NCBI GenBank assembly: GCA_008690995.1
Contig: VRMN01000001.1
Coordinates: 1,736,001 to 1,800,000, forward strand
Origin: Porphyridium purpureum
Lineage: Eukaryota > Rhodophyta > Bangiophyceae > Porphyridiales > Porphyridiaceae
DNA length: 64,000 nucleotides
Reading direction: 5' to 3'
The notes below the pieces were generated by a model. The model saw nothing but the letters and a program-made list of their open reading frames with translations, searched no databases and was not told where the DNA came from. Positions 18,403 through 28,627 of this stretch are shown here, one piece after another (the first letter of the stretch is position 1; every line of letters begins with the position of its first letter). The position numbers were made by a program, and so were the translations under genes.

Positions 18403-19482
18403 ATGAAAATACAGCAGAATCAGTTGACGTCGCCGCGACCAGCGCGGGACTACGTGCAGGGGCAGCACGCCGCAGCGGCTCCTGTCGCGCCGAGCGCTGT
18501 AGATGACGCCCGAAAAGTATCCAATAAGAATTTCAATTCAGATTCTGCCATCGGTCTGCAGAAGCGCGTACTCATTGACAATGGCATCGCAGTCACGACC
18601 AAGATTTGCAGCGGGGGTCAAGCACAAGTGTTTCGCGGTTTTAATTGCACAAATGGCTCGCCACTCGCAGTCAAGATCGTGCCAAAGACACGGCCCAACC
18701 TGGACGAGTTCCGGCGCGCCGTCTTGGTCAAAAATGTGACTCGCGAGAAAGAAATTCTGCAGCGCATTCACCATCCGAACAGCCTCGACTTTGTCGGATT
18801 CATCGAGGATGACGAGAACTGGTACTTGGTAACCGAGTACCTTGCCGGGCTTGATCTGTTCGAGGAGGCATGCAAGCGCAGCTTTCCCGAAAAGGAAATT
18901 TTGTTGATTGCCAAGCAGATCTTTGAGGTGCTTGCATACCTTCATGCCAACGGGATTGCGCACCGTGATGTCAAGCTCGAGAATGTCGTGCTCACGAAGC
19001 AGAAAGGGTCGTCGGATGTCAAGTTGATTGATTACGGTCTTGCGTTTTGCGAGCAGTTTGACAAGAGCACCACGTGCGAGGATTTCCCCGGTACATCGAA
19101 ATACAAGGCACCCGAGCTTGTGGTCAGGCAGCCGTACCGCCCGCAGCCGGTGGACGTGTGGAGCATGGGGGTCATGATGTTTGTGCTGTGCTGTGGTGAG
19201 TTTCCCTTTGACGGAAAGGATCCAGATGCAATTTACCGCAACATTGTGCGAAAAGAACCAAGCTTCACGCATGAATTCTGGATGCGAATCAGTCACGAAA
19301 CCGCCCACCTGATCAGTCTCTTATTAACAAAAGACGCGAATACCCGACCAACTGCAGTGGACGCGCTGGAAATGTTGGACGGGATTCTGAATGAACGCGT
19401 ACAAGTGCCTGCCACGCCGCGATCTCGAAAGACCGGATTCCTGTCCAAATTGTCCGGCAAATTATCTGTCAAGATCAAGTGA
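18403..19482 (+). CDS. serine/threonine protein kinase, CAMK-like, basic C-terminal tail
   Basis: 359 residues. A short disordered N-terminus is followed by a kinase domain at about 60-330. Visible: glycine loop CSGGQAQVFRG (unusual, lacking the first G-x-G), the lysine in LAVKIV, catalytic HRDVKLENVVL near 186, DYG instead of DFG near 209 (KLIDYGLAF), and APE in YKAPELVV. D-Y-G is found in some active kinases, so activity is likely. The tail is basic and amphipathic (GFLSKLSGKLSVKIK), which may bind membranes; this is inference. The closest general resemblance is to SNF1/CAMK-group kinases, and the substrate is unknown. It converges with the EAF gene, with 83 bases between the stops. Confidence 0.75.
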   Translation: MKIQQNQLTSPRPARDYVQGQHAAAAPVAPSAVDDARKVSNKNFNSDSAIGLQKRVLIDNGIAVTTKICSGGQAQVFRGFNCTNGSPLAVKIVPKTRPNLDEFRRAVLVKNVTREKEILQRIHHPNSLDFVGFIEDDENWYLVTEYLAGLDLFEEACKRSFPEKEILLIAKQIFEVLAYLHANGIAHRDVKLENVVLTKQKGSSDVKLIDYGLAFCEQFDKSTTCEDFPGTSKYKAPELVVRQPYRPQPVDVWSMGVMMFVLCCGEFPFDGKDPDAIYRNIVRKEPSFTHEFWMRISHETAHLISLLLTKDANTRPTAVDALEMLDGILNERVQVPATPRSRKTGFLSKLSGKLSVKIK

Positions 19483-19565
19483 TTGGAGCGTTCCTGTTTC
19501 TTACATATCTTGAATTAAATCGCTAATCAACTCATTCCTATGATTGGGTACTGTATGTACGAACG

Positions 19566-19779
19566 CTAGGGCTGGTTTTTCCTCTTTACGCTGTTTGTCA
19601 CCGACACTCGGACTCGATTCGGCGTCAATTGCGATGGCCGCGGGGCAGTTGGGAGCGTCTTCTGAGCCACCGCCGGTATCTGTCGTTGCTGATCTGTCCG
19701 AATCCTTTTGGCCCCTGGACCTTCGTTTTTCGTTCGCTGGTCATCGTCGTCGTCTTCGTTATCGTCCTCATCGTCGTCG

Positions 19780-19835
<56 letters not shown>

Positions 19836-20585
19836 GTCACTATCTACAGAGTGCATGCGCTGCCCTTCCACTAAACGCTTCATTGCAACTGATTTCATGG
19901 CAACCGATTTGCCCGCAACTTGTCCGACAGAAGCAGCGTCTGGTGACATGCTCTCATCGTCGTCTTCATCATCCTCATCTGAACTTTCCGACTGCGCTTG
20001 CAATTGCAGCAGCTGCTGTTGCTGCTGCCGCCGCACTGCTTCCAGCTCTTCCAGCTCACTCTCGTCCACGTGCGAATCCATTACTTCCTTGAGACCAGGA
20101 GAGCAGCGAGGCCGGCGTTCCTTCTCTTTCAGGTTGATGATGCTACCGTTGAGCTTCTCGAGAGTAATTTTTTCGCCCTCAAATATAAGTACGTATTCAT
20201 TTCCGCCTGTCGCTACACCTGCAGGGCTCGCGTGTCTTTCAGGCGTGCGCATCACCGGGCCAGCTGGTGTACTGGCCCGTGACACTGGTCTCGAGTTGCT
20301 TGTACCCGCATGACTGGGCACACCACCCTTTACCATTCCGCTGAACAAAACGGACGACTCATCATCCTTGGTCGACGCAAGCTCCAACTCGGCCTGCGTC
20401 GTGGCCCCAGCTTTCAGCTCCAGCACGCCGAATCTGCTTCGCTGCACCGACTGCGGTTTGAACTGGTAATGCAGCGCCCAGAACTCCATCTCGTCCGATA
20501 CCTCGGACGTGCTACCAGCACCCGCGGACACTGACTTGCCGAGCCGGAACGGGCGCCGCTTCCCATCTCCCAAAATCTCATCCAT
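19566..20585 (-). CDS. EAF: EAF-like RNA polymerase II elongation factor (ELL-associated factor)
   Basis: 339 residues from the ATG at 20585. EAF proteins bind ELL and stimulate elongation by RNA polymerase II. The N-terminal EAF domain is visible: RRPFRLGKS, then WALHYQFKPQSV where animal EAFs have a similar YDFKPASID, then the closing strand EYVLIFEGEKITLEKLNGSI before about residue 160. A Ser/Pro/Thr linker sits inside the domain. The C-terminal half is a transactivation-like region with a glutamine-rich stretch and a long polyaspartate tract. ATGCTGTACATT at 20841-20852 reads as TGTACAGCAT in sense, about 260 bases upstream. Confidence 0.78.
19740..19841. repeat. (GAT/GAC)n trinucleotide tract coding polyaspartate
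   Basis: About 100 bases of mostly TCATCATCA on the + strand, read as Asp codons by the EAF gene on the minus strand. The pure CAT core is about 19787-19836. It codes a run of more than 25 acidic residues and is a likely site of length variation. Confidence 0.9.
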
Positions 20586-21741
20586 GGCCTGCCTCTTTCT
20601 TCCTCGTCCTCCCACGAGTCAATCACAACTCGGGTCCAAACTCGGCTGACGGAGATTCGGCTCCGGTTCAACCACGGTGGCCGAGTTGGTCCGCCGAGTG
20701 ACGAGCCGAGCTTGATGTGTGCATGCGTGCGCATGCGTGCGAGCGAGCGGCGATTAAGGAGCGAGCTGCCGCCAATGTCATAGGAAAGGGCGCTGCGCTC
20801 ACCAGCACTGCATGGTGTCGCAGCACGAAATAAGGAACGCATGCTGTACATTGAGCTCTCAAATGCCGGCTAGCGTCCTCGAGGAGGCGATGCGTTATTG
20901 TTGCACTCTATGGGTCGCGGTCTGAAAGACTGCTCGGGAGATAAAAGGAGTTCAGGAGGAGCTGGGAGCAAGTTTGAATGGCGGGGCTGGGTGAGGCGAG
21001 CTCTTTTCACATTCATAGGTATGTATGCTCGAGTCCGTGTTTGCCTACGTTTTGAGGTTCGTCGTGCTGGCCCGTTCGTTTCAATTATCTGGTGTGTATG
21101 ATCTCGTTCATGCTCGCTGTGGAAATATCAGGCATCCAAAAGGATTCTCGCCCTCGATTTCCATTCAAACTTTGATTTGCCCTCGCTTCACCCGTTGGAA
21201 TCCCATCACATATGCTTCACCGATACTGGGCCGCGGCCGAGACGAACTGGTGCTCTAATCGAGGACACATAATAAGCCCTTGGCTTCACGAGAGATCGCA
21301 AACCTATCCTTTTGAGCTCTGTCCCGACACCGAAACGACGATTAGTCCCAGCCTCCGTTTTCGCGATGCAAGCTGAATGATAATCGACCAACTCCATTTG
21401 TTGTCAGTGGGTCGGCTCGTGACTAGCGCAATCAAGACACGGCGTTCAATTGTGACCATCTGGGGCTCAATCGCATTGGTTGGGACAAATTGTATGGAAT
21501 GGCGTGGTCACCGCTTGATCGAAAAGCATTTCCCCACTGAACAAGCTGCCTGCCTTCCGACTTCGCCCAAACGAACGTAAAATTTGCACGTCGCGCACAC
21601 AAAACAGGCTCTGCTGAGACTCTCGCGAAAACGACCTTTTCTTCAGCTGATGAATGGAAAGTCCTGTCACTGCTGCTCGCTTTTGGACAAGTGTCTGGTG
21701 ATCACAGGTTCCCGGATCATGACCAAAGGCGGAAAGCTTCA
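20586..21741. other. 1.15 kb spacer, no recognised gene
   Basis: It contains the upstream region of EAF and the 3' side of the NSD-type gene. Short open frames occur on both strands without family resemblance. GCTGTACA at 20844-20851 is a near-match to the recurrent GTACAGT motif in the EAF sense. Nothing else is seen. Confidence 0.35.
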
Positions 21742-24700
21742 TCAGCCCACAAAATGCCATGTCACGAGGTTTTTGCTCTTGCGCCTCACATTCACGCACT
21801 CGTAACAGCGAAACGATTGCACTTGATTATCGTCTACGTAGCCGAAAATCTGGTCTTCTTTGTGCTCTCGGCAGTACGCGTGCGGGCAATCCGAGCAGAC
21901 TTGCTCAGGTGCCTCACCACACTTGTCGCAGAAATGAGCACCACATTTCCAATATTTAGAGTTCAAAGTCACGCCAACCATATCCACACAAACTTCGTGG
22001 AATTTCTTTTCGCATCCTGCGTACTTGCAGGTTAAAAATAACTTGGAGGCAGTCTCTGGCTCCTTGCACGAATAGCAAAGAGAGTCCTGCGTTGCAGCCG
22101 CGCGCATGCGCTTCACTGTGCTTGATTGAGAGTGGCTAGACGCCGGCTCAACGCCATTCAGTTTGGCGCGTTTGGATTGGCTTACTTGCTTTGACTTCTG
22201 GCCAGTGCGTTTCGCGTGAGCTTTTGTCATCTCCTCCTTCACACCCTGAGGCTGCCCGGTCTTTTCGTTCTGTGGAGATAGAGCTTCCTCATCACACTTC
22301 TTGTCCGGACTGCTAGGTGGCATGTTGGGAGAGACCGTCACATCTACACTCGCCTGAGCCACACCAAGGCTACGAACTCCTCCACCATTGGTTTCCACAT
22401 CGATCGCAGCCCGAATCGCCGCAGACGACGGGATGACTTTCTCGTCCAAAAGGTCCTCCGCTTTCTCCGACTTCTTTGGAGAGCTTTTTTCCTGGAGATT
22501 TTTCTTCTTCTTACCACCCGCTGTGGCAAGTGTTGGAGCTGTTTTTTCGTCCATTTTCGACGGATCACTCTTTTCACCCGTACTGGCCTTCGAAGCGCCC
22601 ATAGTACTCCCTTTTTCTGTCCCGTTGTTCAACACTGACTCCATTGCGGTCCCATTGATCAACTGGCGTCGTCTCCTCAACACTGCAGAGCTCGCAGTTA
22701 CATCATTCGGTTGCTTTTCGACAAATCCATCGCAATTCTCCGCCCCGCACCAGCACTCTCTCACCTTTGAGTGCATGAGATTCGGGTCGGCTTCACTACC
22801 GGGACCCATGATACCGAATCTCTCCCAAGACGTGACCTGCAAAGGACTGTATTTGAACGTGATCTCTTCATCAGCCGCGATTTCTCGCAGAGCAAACAGA
22901 CCTACGCGCGTCTCCCCATTGTTCGCTTTCCAAAATTGGATTTCACAATTCGGCGAGCAACTATGATTCACAAAGCGCGCCACATTCCCCTTCAGAGCCG
23001 AGTCCAAATACGTGTTCTTATCCAGGCACACCAGGTATGAGAGTATTGCGTGATGGTGAGAGTCATCTTGACCCTGCTCTGGTCTGCCTCTCTTCTCGAG
23101 GCGATGTCTGCATATTGCAACGTCGAGCACTTCGCCAACCAGCTCACAAATCAGCTCAGTACCGCGAATGCTTGCGCTTGTCTGCACTACCCACCCGCGC
23201 GTGCGTGTGGGAATAAGCTTGATGGTGGCACGGCAGCCACTCGTCTGATGTCTTGAAAAGCGCTGGTTCTCACAATGCATGTCAGCGCCGCATAGCCCGA
23301 TGGGACACTCTTGCCGCTTCTGGCGGTTCAGGCATGTATCATTTGTACATGGACGCTCTTTGCTACATCTGCACTTCGTAACGTTCCTCTCACCGTCCAC
23401 ACATCTCTCAATTAAGTACAGATTCGAACTGATCATGGTAAACGGAGGGGGAGAAGGAGGAGGAATAATTTCGCCTGTTGGTCCCTTTCGCGAGAGCGGC
23501 AAAGCTCGATTGATTTTGCGCGCTACAACTGCTTGCATCTGTTCGAGCGCGAGACGGTATTGTTCTTTCGCCTGGCTAACAGCCGAAATCTTGAACTGTT
23601 CGACAGGTACAACGAAACAGTTCGAAAGCCACGACCAAACGATGTCCTTGTGTTCGCGAAACGGATACCATCGCACAGCAAGCGTTTCATGTTGGGCATG
23701 CCTTACTTGCCACAATTTGGCAGGAAGCTTTTCGTAGCCCGCATGGTACACTTCTGCCGGCCAGAAAGGGTACTGACCTTGCTTCGCAAAGACCAGATCG
23801 CCTGCGGCAGGCATCTTTCCGGAAGTACAATTAGGGCAGTACCAAAAATCATGTTCTCCCTTCTTGATCACACCTTTCAACGCGAGACTCCTTGGGGATA
23901 CGCAATGCTCATGGTAGGCTGCGGGGCATCCATCACACTGCAAAAGCATGCCTTCATTCCCATCGCACTCGATACATGAAGGCATGTTTCGAGCGATCCT
24001 CTTTTCTCTCAATTTCATTACCACATCCTGTGTCTCATGTTTGGAGCAGAGAAAATGAAGTACTGTACCAAACTGAGGATCCACCGGAATCAGCCCCGGC
24101 GGCATGCAGGCGCGGTGGTAGGCTACAGGGCACTTCAGACAGCGTGTGAACGAAAACTGTCTCCGCAGATCAATTTCTCCCGTGCACATTCCACAAAAAT
24201 GTCGCGGACAGACAATGCTTCCTCCATCACTTCCGTCAGGATGACTTTTCGTGAGAGCAAGATTTGTAACACATTCCCTATGATACCGCTTTCCGCAGTA
24301 TTCTGCACTGCATGCCACCAGCCCTTGTTCTCTTTGCGGATGGTGACAAAATGCGCATTTCCAGGTTTTCTCTCTGCATTCGTGACACTTCAAAGGATCA
24401 CTTTCTGGGTCGCTTGGTCGGTCGTTCTCCGATAAACATTCAAGGTGCCAGCAACGAAAACAATCTCCTTCACAAAGTAGCACATTCCCGCCATTCAGGC
24501 ACTTGCTGCACACGTCTTCGTACAGGTCAGCTTCGTCAAAGTCCAAGCTATTACCTTGCACAACATCCAAAGACGTAAAAGGCTCCGGCGTGTGTGGGGC
24601 AGGCTGTCTGCTCGAAGTCTTGAAGTTGTCCACGGGTTGGCGGGGATCAGCAGCGGCAGAACCAAGAAGCAACACCGGCTCCATGATTTGCATGTTCTTT

Positions 24701-25188
24701 CGTTCGGCTTGACATTTTCTCAAGGTCTCGGTCTGAAGCCAAGCATGGACATTGAACAGTTGTTTGCGAATGCTTTCATCACACGAAATCGCAGCGTCTC
24801 GCGCTTTTTGAAAGCGGTCTTCTGCGTCCAACTCGAGCGGAACTGAGTGCATTCTCTCCTGTGGTATGTCCTGAACAATAAAGTCACCATTCAACGGTCT
24901 ACAGAACTCTAGAATATCGATCGCCTCTGATTCTTCGCTGTACAATTCGCCACCTCCAGGCCGCGACGAGCTCGAGATACAAATCAATGCCACGGGGTAC
25001 CGATTCTCATGCCGAGGCCCCAGCTGAACCGCAGGCCACCAGAAGGGCTGACTACATTTCCCAAAGCGGTCCATTTCTGCCCACACGACCCGGGGAACGG
25101 CATGTGCATCGGGCGCGGTTACGGCGACGTTCCGGACCTTCGACGGCTCGTTCTGCTCTTCTGCACGCTGGCACGCGGAGTTCTCCAT
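21742..25188 (-). CDS. NSD: NSD-type histone methyltransferase (PHD-PWWP-AWS-SET-postSET-PHD)
   Basis: 1148 residues from the ATG at 25188. NSD enzymes methylate histone H3 lysine 36. Domains in order: an N-terminal region with a second, divergent PWWP-like block (VVWAEMDRF...PFWWPAVQLG, about 35-60); a cluster of PHD/zinc-ribbon fingers at about 220-450, including CIECDGNEGMLLQCDGCP; a PWWP domain GDLVFAKQGQYPFWPAEV near 462; an AWS domain CRCSKERPC near 620; a SET domain with RFVNHSCSPNCEIQFW near 735 and a following FKYSPLQ; a postSET CWCGAENCDG; a long Lys/Ser-rich linker; and a C-terminal PHD/C5HCH pair CYSCKEPE...CDKCGEAPEQVCSDC at about 1035-1130. This order matches animal NSD proteins closely and suggests nuclear chromatin function. 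Confidence 0.9.
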   Translation of the reverse strand: MENSACQRAEEQNEPSKVRNVAVTAPDAHAVPRVVWAEMDRFGKCSQPFWWPAVQLGPRHENRYPVALICISSSSRPGGGELYSEESEAIDILEFCRPLNGDFIVQDIPQERMHSVPLELDAEDRFQKARDAAISCDESIRKQLFNVHAWLQTETLRKCQAERKNMQIMEPVLLLGSAAADPRQPVDNFKTSSRQPAPHTPEPFTSLDVVQGNSLDFDEADLYEDVCSKCLNGGNVLLCEGDCFRCWHLECLSENDRPSDPESDPLKCHECREKTWKCAFCHHPQREQGLVACSAEYCGKRYHRECVTNLALTKSHPDGSDGGSIVCPRHFCGMCTGEIDLRRQFSFTRCLKCPVAYHRACMPPGLIPVDPQFGTVLHFLCSKHETQDVVMKLREKRIARNMPSCIECDGNEGMLLQCDGCPAAYHEHCVSPRSLALKGVIKKGEHDFWYCPNCTSGKMPAAGDLVFAKQGQYPFWPAEVYHAGYEKLPAKLWQVRHAQHETLAVRWYPFREHKDIVWSWLSNCFVVPVEQFKISAVSQAKEQYRLALEQMQAVVARKINRALPLSRKGPTGEIIPPPSPPPFTMISSNLYLIERCVDGERNVTKCRCSKERPCTNDTCLNRQKRQECPIGLCGADMHCENQRFSRHQTSGCRATIKLIPTRTRGWVVQTSASIRGTELICELVGEVLDVAICRHRLEKRGRPEQGQDDSHHHAILSYLVCLDKNTYLDSALKGNVARFVNHSCSPNCEIQFWKANNGETRVGLFALREIAADEEITFKYSPLQVTSWERFGIMGPGSEADPNLMHSKVRECWCGAENCDGFVEKQPNDVTASSAVLRRRRQLINGTAMESVLNNGTEKGSTMGASKASTGEKSDPSKMDEKTAPTLATAGGKKKKNLQEKSSPKKSEKAEDLLDEKVIPSSAAIRAAIDVETNGGGVRSLGVAQASVDVTVSPNMPPSSPDKKCDEEALSPQNEKTGQPQGVKEEMTKAHAKRTGQKSKQVSQSKRAKLNGVEPASSHSQSSTVKRMRAAATQDSLCYSCKEPETASKLFLTCKYAGCEKKFHEVCVDMVGVTLNSKYWKCGAHFCDKCGEAPEQVCSDCPHAYCREHKEDQIFGYVDDNQVQSFRCYECVNVRRKSKNLVTWHFVG

Positions 25189-25382
25189 GCCTCCGTGCAG
25201 CGCGCCGTGATCTTTACGCAAAACAACTCAGATCTGACTTGCAATGAAGCGCGTCAAGCCTCCCTTGTCCTCGCCATCCTCACGCCTTTCCCACCTTGTG
25301 CACAGCTCCTGGTCGCTCTCGGCACATCAGATGGTTCTTAACGGTTTCACGAATCGGTTTACTCAAATCAAAAAGAAAACGC

Positions 25383-27056
25383 TTATTCCGAGGAACTGAT
25401 GGACGAAACGCTTGAAGCCGAATGCGGCTGATTAAGTTGAAGAACAAGAGACGGCACATGGTCTGAAATGACGGCGTCGACGCAAAGCGCCTGCTGGGAA
25501 CGGACCGCGCCCGGATCACTGTTGATGGCTCCGTATGTGAGAACGTAAAGACCCAGCTCGTGCGCGTGCGTGACGAGGTCAGGCTCGTTCAGTACCATTT
25601 CGGCGCGGAACACACACCCTTGCAGGCGGTTCGCGCGCGCAAAGGCGACGGCTTTGCGCGCAGTGCTCACGCGCTCATCCAGACGCGGATCGCTGTCGTC
25701 GTGATCAGAATTGTTCAACAGAAACACATCGTATATGCTCTGCTTGAGACGCAACACGCTGGCAAGGTCTGGGTCGAACGTCAGCAAGAAAATCTTGCGG
25801 TTTGCGCTGCGAATGCTATTAAAGAGAACCTCAAGTACAGCATCTGCATAAACGTTTCTCTCAGGATACGGCAGCGTCTCGCGCTCCGACAAAATCCACG
25901 ACGGGTATTTCAGTTCCACCAGTAGCGAGGTACGTTCCGGCAGCGAGTCACACACTGTTTGGAGCGTGGGAATGCGGTCCAGTTTCAAACCGACAATCAA
26001 GTCCTGCATGGCCTGTGTCTTGCGGCCAAAAGCACTCTGCACCTGTTCGAGTGTGTGCGAGAACACTGGCATACCGTCATGCACGTAGTAATCATGGTGT
26101 ATCACGGGCACAAGATCCTTCGTCAACTGCACGTCAAGCTCAATGCACCGCACGTCCGATTCTGCGGGCTGGTTGACATACGTCTCAAAGCTCAGCATCG
26201 TGTTCTCCAGCACCATCTCGTTGTGCGCACCGTACCCACGGTGTCCAATTAATCTGGGCGCACACATGCCCGGTTTCGCACGCGAGAGAAATGGCAGCTT
26301 CTCAGCGTCTCCGTGTCGAATTTGATTCAGTAATGTGGGTGCTTGAGCGTGCTTGATCCGTCCATCCTCGTTGAAAGGTGAGATTACCTGATACCACACA
26401 GTAGCCGACGCGACGACAAGTCCCCGCTCGTCCATGAGCGCGCGAGTCAAGCAGCCCATTTTTGGCGCAAACTCGCGCACCAAAATCGCAGCGCGCCACG
26501 TTTGCCCGCCGCGTGTCTCCACTTCGATTGAGACACTTTGGCACGACGGGGACGATCCATTTGGACTCAACTCTATCGGCGACACGATGACAGGCTCTCG
26601 CGAAGCGGGCTCCAGAGTGTCACAAATCGGTATTTGAAAGCGACCACCATTCCAGAGAAGTCGTGCCACCGTGGGCTCGTCACCGACATCGCCAAGTGCT
26701 ACTAGAAAGGGACGGTCTCTGACTGGGTCGCCTAGCACTACGCGAAGCTGCGCCGAGCTGAGTACCTCCAAGTCGTCGCTGCGATACGGTGACAGCGGCT
26801 CAAGCGCAGTGTCTGCGCGATAGAGTACTTGCAACTCGACTGCCATGACAGTGTTGCAGCCTCTCGCACGACCATACCCGAAGCTATGAGCACCAACTGC
26901 GCGCGGGCGCAAACAGGAATGGGTCTTGACACAAGGCGTGAATGTGCTACTGCTAAGGGGCGTTGCGCTCCGCGGTCGCGCCCGTCCAGCGGCTTCCCCA
27001 CTCGGGCCCACGGCAAACGCTAACCTCTGGCCATAACTGCTCGTCTTAACCTCCAT
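25383..27056 (-). CDS. glycerophosphodiester phosphodiesterase, GPCPD1-like
   Basis: 557 residues from the ATG at 27056; an ATG at residue 70 (MAVELQVLY) would remove an Arg/Ser-rich leader that could be a transit peptide. The family splits glycerophosphodiesters such as glycerophosphocholine into sn-glycerol-3-phosphate and an alcohol. The catalytic domain begins at about residue 270 with IGHRGYGAHN, then ENTMLSF, then CIELDVQLTKDLVPVIHHDYYV, giving the catalytic His, Arg, Glu, Asp and His; LLVELKYP and the closing DAVISDHVP follow. The 200-residue N-terminal part is beta-rich and in the place of the CBM20/C2-like parts of GPCPD1 and yeast Gde1, but I could not match it with certainty. Confidence 0.82.
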   Translation of the reverse strand: MEVKTSSYGQRLAFAVGPSGEAAGRARPRSATPLSSSTFTPCVKTHSCLRPRAVGAHSFGYGRARGCNTVMAVELQVLYRADTALEPLSPYRSDDLEVLSSAQLRVVLGDPVRDRPFLVALGDVGDEPTVARLLWNGGRFQIPICDTLEPASREPVIVSPIELSPNGSSPSCQSVSIEVETRGGQTWRAAILVREFAPKMGCLTRALMDERGLVVASATVWYQVISPFNEDGRIKHAQAPTLLNQIRHGDAEKLPFLSRAKPGMCAPRLIGHRGYGAHNEMVLENTMLSFETYVNQPAESDVRCIELDVQLTKDLVPVIHHDYYVHDGMPVFSHTLEQVQSAFGRKTQAMQDLIVGLKLDRIPTLQTVCDSLPERTSLLVELKYPSWILSERETLPYPERNVYADAVLEVLFNSIRSANRKIFLLTFDPDLASVLRLKQSIYDVFLLNNSDHDDSDPRLDERVSTARKAVAFARANRLQGCVFRAEMVLNEPDLVTHAHELGLYVLTYGAINSDPGAVRSQQALCVDAVISDHVPSLVLQLNQPHSASSVSSISSSE

Positions 27057-27151
27057 CCCTTGTTCCCTTCTTCCGTTCGTACACGTAACCCCAGTATCGA
27101 ATCCATCGACTGCCAGACCAAAATGCCGAAGGTTTAAGACGGATTAGTGGG

Positions 27152-28468
27152 TTAGCTGGCATTGAGTAGCAGCAGCTGATACACTGCTAGGCCCAGAGCA
27201 TTACCGATGCCGTAACCAAGTGTCCCACTAAGCACGGCAGGAGCGACTAGGTCGTGCCACTGAAGGTTGCTGGCCATTGCAGCCGCTGTGGCAGAGCCCC
27301 CCACGTTTGCGTTGGAAGCCACCAGCAGTTCTCGGAGCGGAATGCGGAGCGCGCGCCCGGCCACCAGAATTACGACTGCGTGGATGAGCAGGATGAGTGC
27401 CGCAAACGCAGCGTACGCTCTGGACTGTGTCACGGCGTGCTGAAGGCGTACAGACGCCCCGAGCGTGAAGAAAAAGCAAAGGAGAATGGTTTCGCTGAGC
27501 ACCGTACTACCGCGCTGCAGAGCATGCCTCCATTCCACCAGACGCTCCGACGAATGCGCACCGGCGGCGCTCAGGACTTGCGTCAGAATAAAAGCGAGGG
27601 ACGAGGACACCAGTAGATGTCCACCGGCGAAGGGAGCTAGGGAGCCTACCCAAGCCAGAAACGATGCCACTGCGCAGGCGTCCATGAGCGACCAAGCGAA
27701 TTGCGATGCGGAGAAAGGTAAAAGCTCGGCCTGCAAGTCTTGCTCTCGAACCGTGACTGCCGCTGCCTCTGGCTTCTTGGTCATGCTCGGATTATAAAAG
27801 GAGTGCAGACGCTTGGAAGCCGCTGCAGCGAACAGCGCGGTGAAGTAGGCACCCATGAGAAGCATGTCAGCTGACAGAGCTGCAGCAAGCGAAGTCTGAT
27901 CCAGTTCGACTGCAGCAGCCGTCGCGAAAAAGTTAACCGAACCTCCGACGTACGTCGCGCAGAACACAGCCGCCAACTTGGCGCCGAGCGCCGCCGCGCT
28001 CGAACTCGGGATGGTCACAACTCTGGCGGCCACCAAACTACCCAGCACAGTTCCGATGGCGCCGAGCGCGAAAGCTACTATATTCCGACGGTAAAGCACG
28101 AGATCGCGCTTCTCAATTGCACGCTGAGCGAGAAACATGGCAACCACGCCCAACGGCATCAGATGACTCTGCACGGCGGTGTACGCCGCGCTTGACGCCG
28201 GTGCGATTCCACACGTGGACAGCGCGCACCCAAGCAGGAAGACTGCGGTGCTCGATGAGACGCGGCGATCGGACACCTGTTCAATCCGGTTCGCGACGCT
28301 GGCGCTCAGTAGCATGGCGGCCGCGGCGGCCGGTATCGCGCTGGCGGTGCAGCATCGCGCAGCGCTTCCTGCAACCACGCCTGCACGGGCTGACAATGGT
28401 CGCAGATGCACAGTCTGATGAGACGATCTTTGCCAGCCGCGCGGCGCTGCCGCTAAGAACGCCGCCAT
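27152..28468 (-). CDS. DUF819 multi-pass membrane protein, probably plastid
   Basis: 438 residues. The first ~45 residues are rich in Ala, Arg and Ser, like a plastid transit peptide. The rest is mostly hydrophobic, with about 10-11 membrane segments, for example STAVFLLGCALSTCGIA, IVAFALGAIGTVLGSLVAA and ALILLIHAVVILVAG. Glycine/asparagine-rich turns YVGGSVNFFATA and ASNANVGGSATAAAMA lie in the two halves and resemble the pore-lining repeats of the DUF819 (YjcL) family, in the wider transporter fold related to sodium/solute carriers. Homologues occur in bacteria and in plastids of plants and algae. Substrate is unknown. Confidence 0.72.
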   Translation of the reverse strand: MAAFLAAAPRGWQRSSHQTVHLRPLSARAGVVAGSAARCCTASAIPAAAAAMLLSASVANRIEQVSDRRVSSSTAVFLLGCALSTCGIAPASSAAYTAVQSHLMPLGVVAMFLAQRAIEKRDLVLYRRNIVAFALGAIGTVLGSLVAARVVTIPSSSAAALGAKLAAVFCATYVGGSVNFFATAAAVELDQTSLAAALSADMLLMGAYFTALFAAAASKRLHSFYNPSMTKKPEAAAVTVREQDLQAELLPFSASQFAWSLMDACAVASFLAWVGSLAPFAGGHLLVSSSLAFILTQVLSAAGAHSSERLVEWRHALQRGSTVLSETILLCFFFTLGASVRLQHAVTQSRAYAAFAALILLIHAVVILVAGRALRIPLRELLVASNANVGGSATAAAMASNLQWHDLVAPAVLSGTLGYGIGNALGLAVYQLLLLNAS

Positions 28469-28627
28469 GGAAATGCGCTTGACCTAAGCGGCGCGTGAAA
28501 GGAGGAAATGTAGTCGCCTTCACGCCACTTGCCTTTTATTTTCGACAAGTGGTTCGAAAGCATGCTTCCGATTCCAAAATGATACTTTAGGAAAGCCACG
28601 TGGCGCAGATGCGGCCATCGCATGCTC

